This document shows positions 12,516 through 13,245 of a DNA stretch of 13,245 nt, in pieces. The DNA is from Chloroflexota bacterium (lineage in GTDB: Bacteria > Chloroflexota > Dehalococcoidia > GIF9 > UBA5629), in the NCBI GenBank assembly GCA_026389675.1, contig JAPLHJ010000270.1:1-13245 (forward strand). Reading direction: 5' to 3'. Below the pieces are notes generated by a model, which worked only from the letters and a program-made list of their open reading frames with translations, was not told the origin of the DNA and did not search any database. The number at the start of each line of letters is the position of its first letter. Position 1 is the stretch's first letter. The translations under genes and the position numbers were made by a program.

Positions 12516-13245
12516 TTAGGTTACCTCATCGAGGTCTAATTTCATCCCGTCCCTCGCCGCGATCACCCTGACACCTGTATCCTCACTGACTTTGCTCTCA
12601 ATCTCCCACGGTTTGACCGGCCACATGGTAAGCCCGAAATGGGTCAGTACAGCCATTTTCGGCCTTATCTCCTTAATTATCAGTTCCGCATCCCGCAGTG
12701 AAAGGTGATCGACGGGAAGCCTGCTCTCAAGGCTAAGCACGTTGATAATTACAAGTTCGGCCTTATAGTGGCCAGCCAGATCATCAAAAACCCTGGTATC
12801 TGTTATCCAGGAAAATTTATGCGCTGGAGTCCGGAATACAAACCCGTAAGTTTCCACCTGGTGAATGTGCTTGACCGGCGTACTGAACTCAACTCCACCT
12901 ACAGAATACTGCTTCCCTTCCTCCAGCAATTCAACTTTTTGAGGATATTTCTGCAGGTAGGGAAATATTACGGCTCCATTATTAAACGCGTCTGAGGGAG
13001 CAAACAAACATCCCCTCGGTTTCCAACCCCCGTCGGTCATCGCCTCAATCATCACATTTATGTCAACAGAATGATCGAGATGTTTGTGAGAAAGGATGAT
13101 GGCGCTCAACTGTGGAGGTTCACATTTGTGTTTGATGGCATAAACCAGTGAACCCGGCCCCGGGTCCAACAATATCTGTGTGCCGCCAAGGTTCATCCAG
13201 GCCCCACCGGTTGCTAACAGTTGTTTTGCAACTGTAAATCTTGCT
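12516..13245 (-). CDS. Metallo-beta-lactamase-fold hydrolase (5' end outside window)
   Basis: The minus-strand frame stays open to the right edge, and residues upstream of the internal ATG at 13196 continue the family pattern (RFTVAKQLLATGGAW, then MNLGGTQILLDPGPGSL). The gene is therefore cut by the window, and the internal ATG is not the real start. Metal ligands are intact: H-x-H-x-D-H in LSHKHLDHSVD, a histidine in VKHIHQVETYGF, the aspartate in SWITDTRVF and the last histidine in VLTHFGLTMW. This resembles the RNase Z/phosphodiesterase-like branch of single-domain MBL proteins, which are cytoplasmic and usually bind two metals; the substrate cannot be told. No signal peptide region is visible. 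It ends 8 bases from the uvrC stop in convergent orientation, with no terminator seen between them. Confidence 0.88.
   Translation of the reverse strand, partial: ARFTVAKQLLATGGAWMNLGGTQILLDPGPGSLVYAIKHKCEPPQLSAIILSHKHLDHSVDINVMIEAMTDGGWKPRGCLFAPSDAFNNGAVIFPYLQKYPQKVELLEEGKQYSVGGVEFSTPVKHIHQVETYGFVFRTPAHKFSWITDTRVFDDLAGHYKAELVIINVLSLESRLPVDHLSLRDAELIIKEIRPKMAVLTHFGLTMWPVKPWEIESKVSEDTGVRVIAARDGMKLDLDEVT

Noticed and set aside
12505..12520. Terminator between uvrC and the MBL gene
   Set aside because: Only 8 bases separate the stops and no inverted repeat with a T run was found.
1..13245. tRNA, rRNA, CRISPR array or insertion sequence
   Set aside because: No cloverleaf-like sequence, regular repeat-spacer pattern or transposase was seen on either strand.

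Overview
The window is a bacterial, gene-dense segment built around a soluble [NiFe]-hydrogenase operon, followed by ordinary housekeeping genes. Protein flavour (Hox-type hydrogenase with NuoF/GltD-like electron-input modules, a small basic membrane protein between a Xer-like gene and pcm, genes that appear leaderless) points to an anaerobic Chloroflexota, perhaps Dehalococcoidia. This is recognition, not a computed placement, and confidence is moderate to low. No RNA gene, CRISPR array or insertion sequence was seen, and no stretch over 300 bases lacks a gene.

Layout. 1-348: 3' end of a Cys-rich 'CW-motif' gene, cut by the window edge. 329-418: a strong sigma70-type promoter (TTGACT-N17-TAGAAT) followed by a perfect intrinsic-terminator hairpin, both upstream of the operon, so the hairpin may act as an attenuator. 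450-8082: five tightly spaced plus-strand genes: a NuoE/HoxE-like [2Fe-2S] protein; a 1046-residue fusion of a HydB/NuoF-type FMN/NADH module with a GltD/NfnB-type FAD/NAD(P)H module; a 652-residue HoxU/NuoG-like Fe-S protein with a degenerate molybdopterin-type tail; and the group 3d-like hydrogenase small (HoxY) and large (HoxH) subunits. A strong terminator at 8104-8147 closes the operon. 8162-8821: a second, standalone HoxU-length Fe-S protein, probably leaderless, with its putative promoter embedded in that terminator. 8792-10618 (minus strand): a Xer-like recombinase with a damaged active site, a small basic single-span membrane protein, and protein-L-isoaspartate methyltransferase. 10721-12507 (plus): uvrC, broken near its 5' end by a deletion of roughly 37-40 bases that removes the core of the GIY-YIG nuclease. 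12516-13245 (minus): a metallo-beta-lactamase-fold hydrolase running off the right edge.

How it works together. HoxYH would split or make H2, and electrons would pass through the Fe-S chain of the HoxU/NuoG-like and HoxE proteins to the FMN site for NAD(H). The fused GltD-like half supplies a second flavin and a second nucleotide site, normally NADP(H). No membrane subunit or quinone site is present, so the complex should be cytoplasmic. The combination suggests a hydrogenase that couples H2 to both NAD(H) and NADP(H), possibly with ferredoxin by flavin-based bifurcation. That function is inferred from domain architecture only and is the most interesting content of the window.
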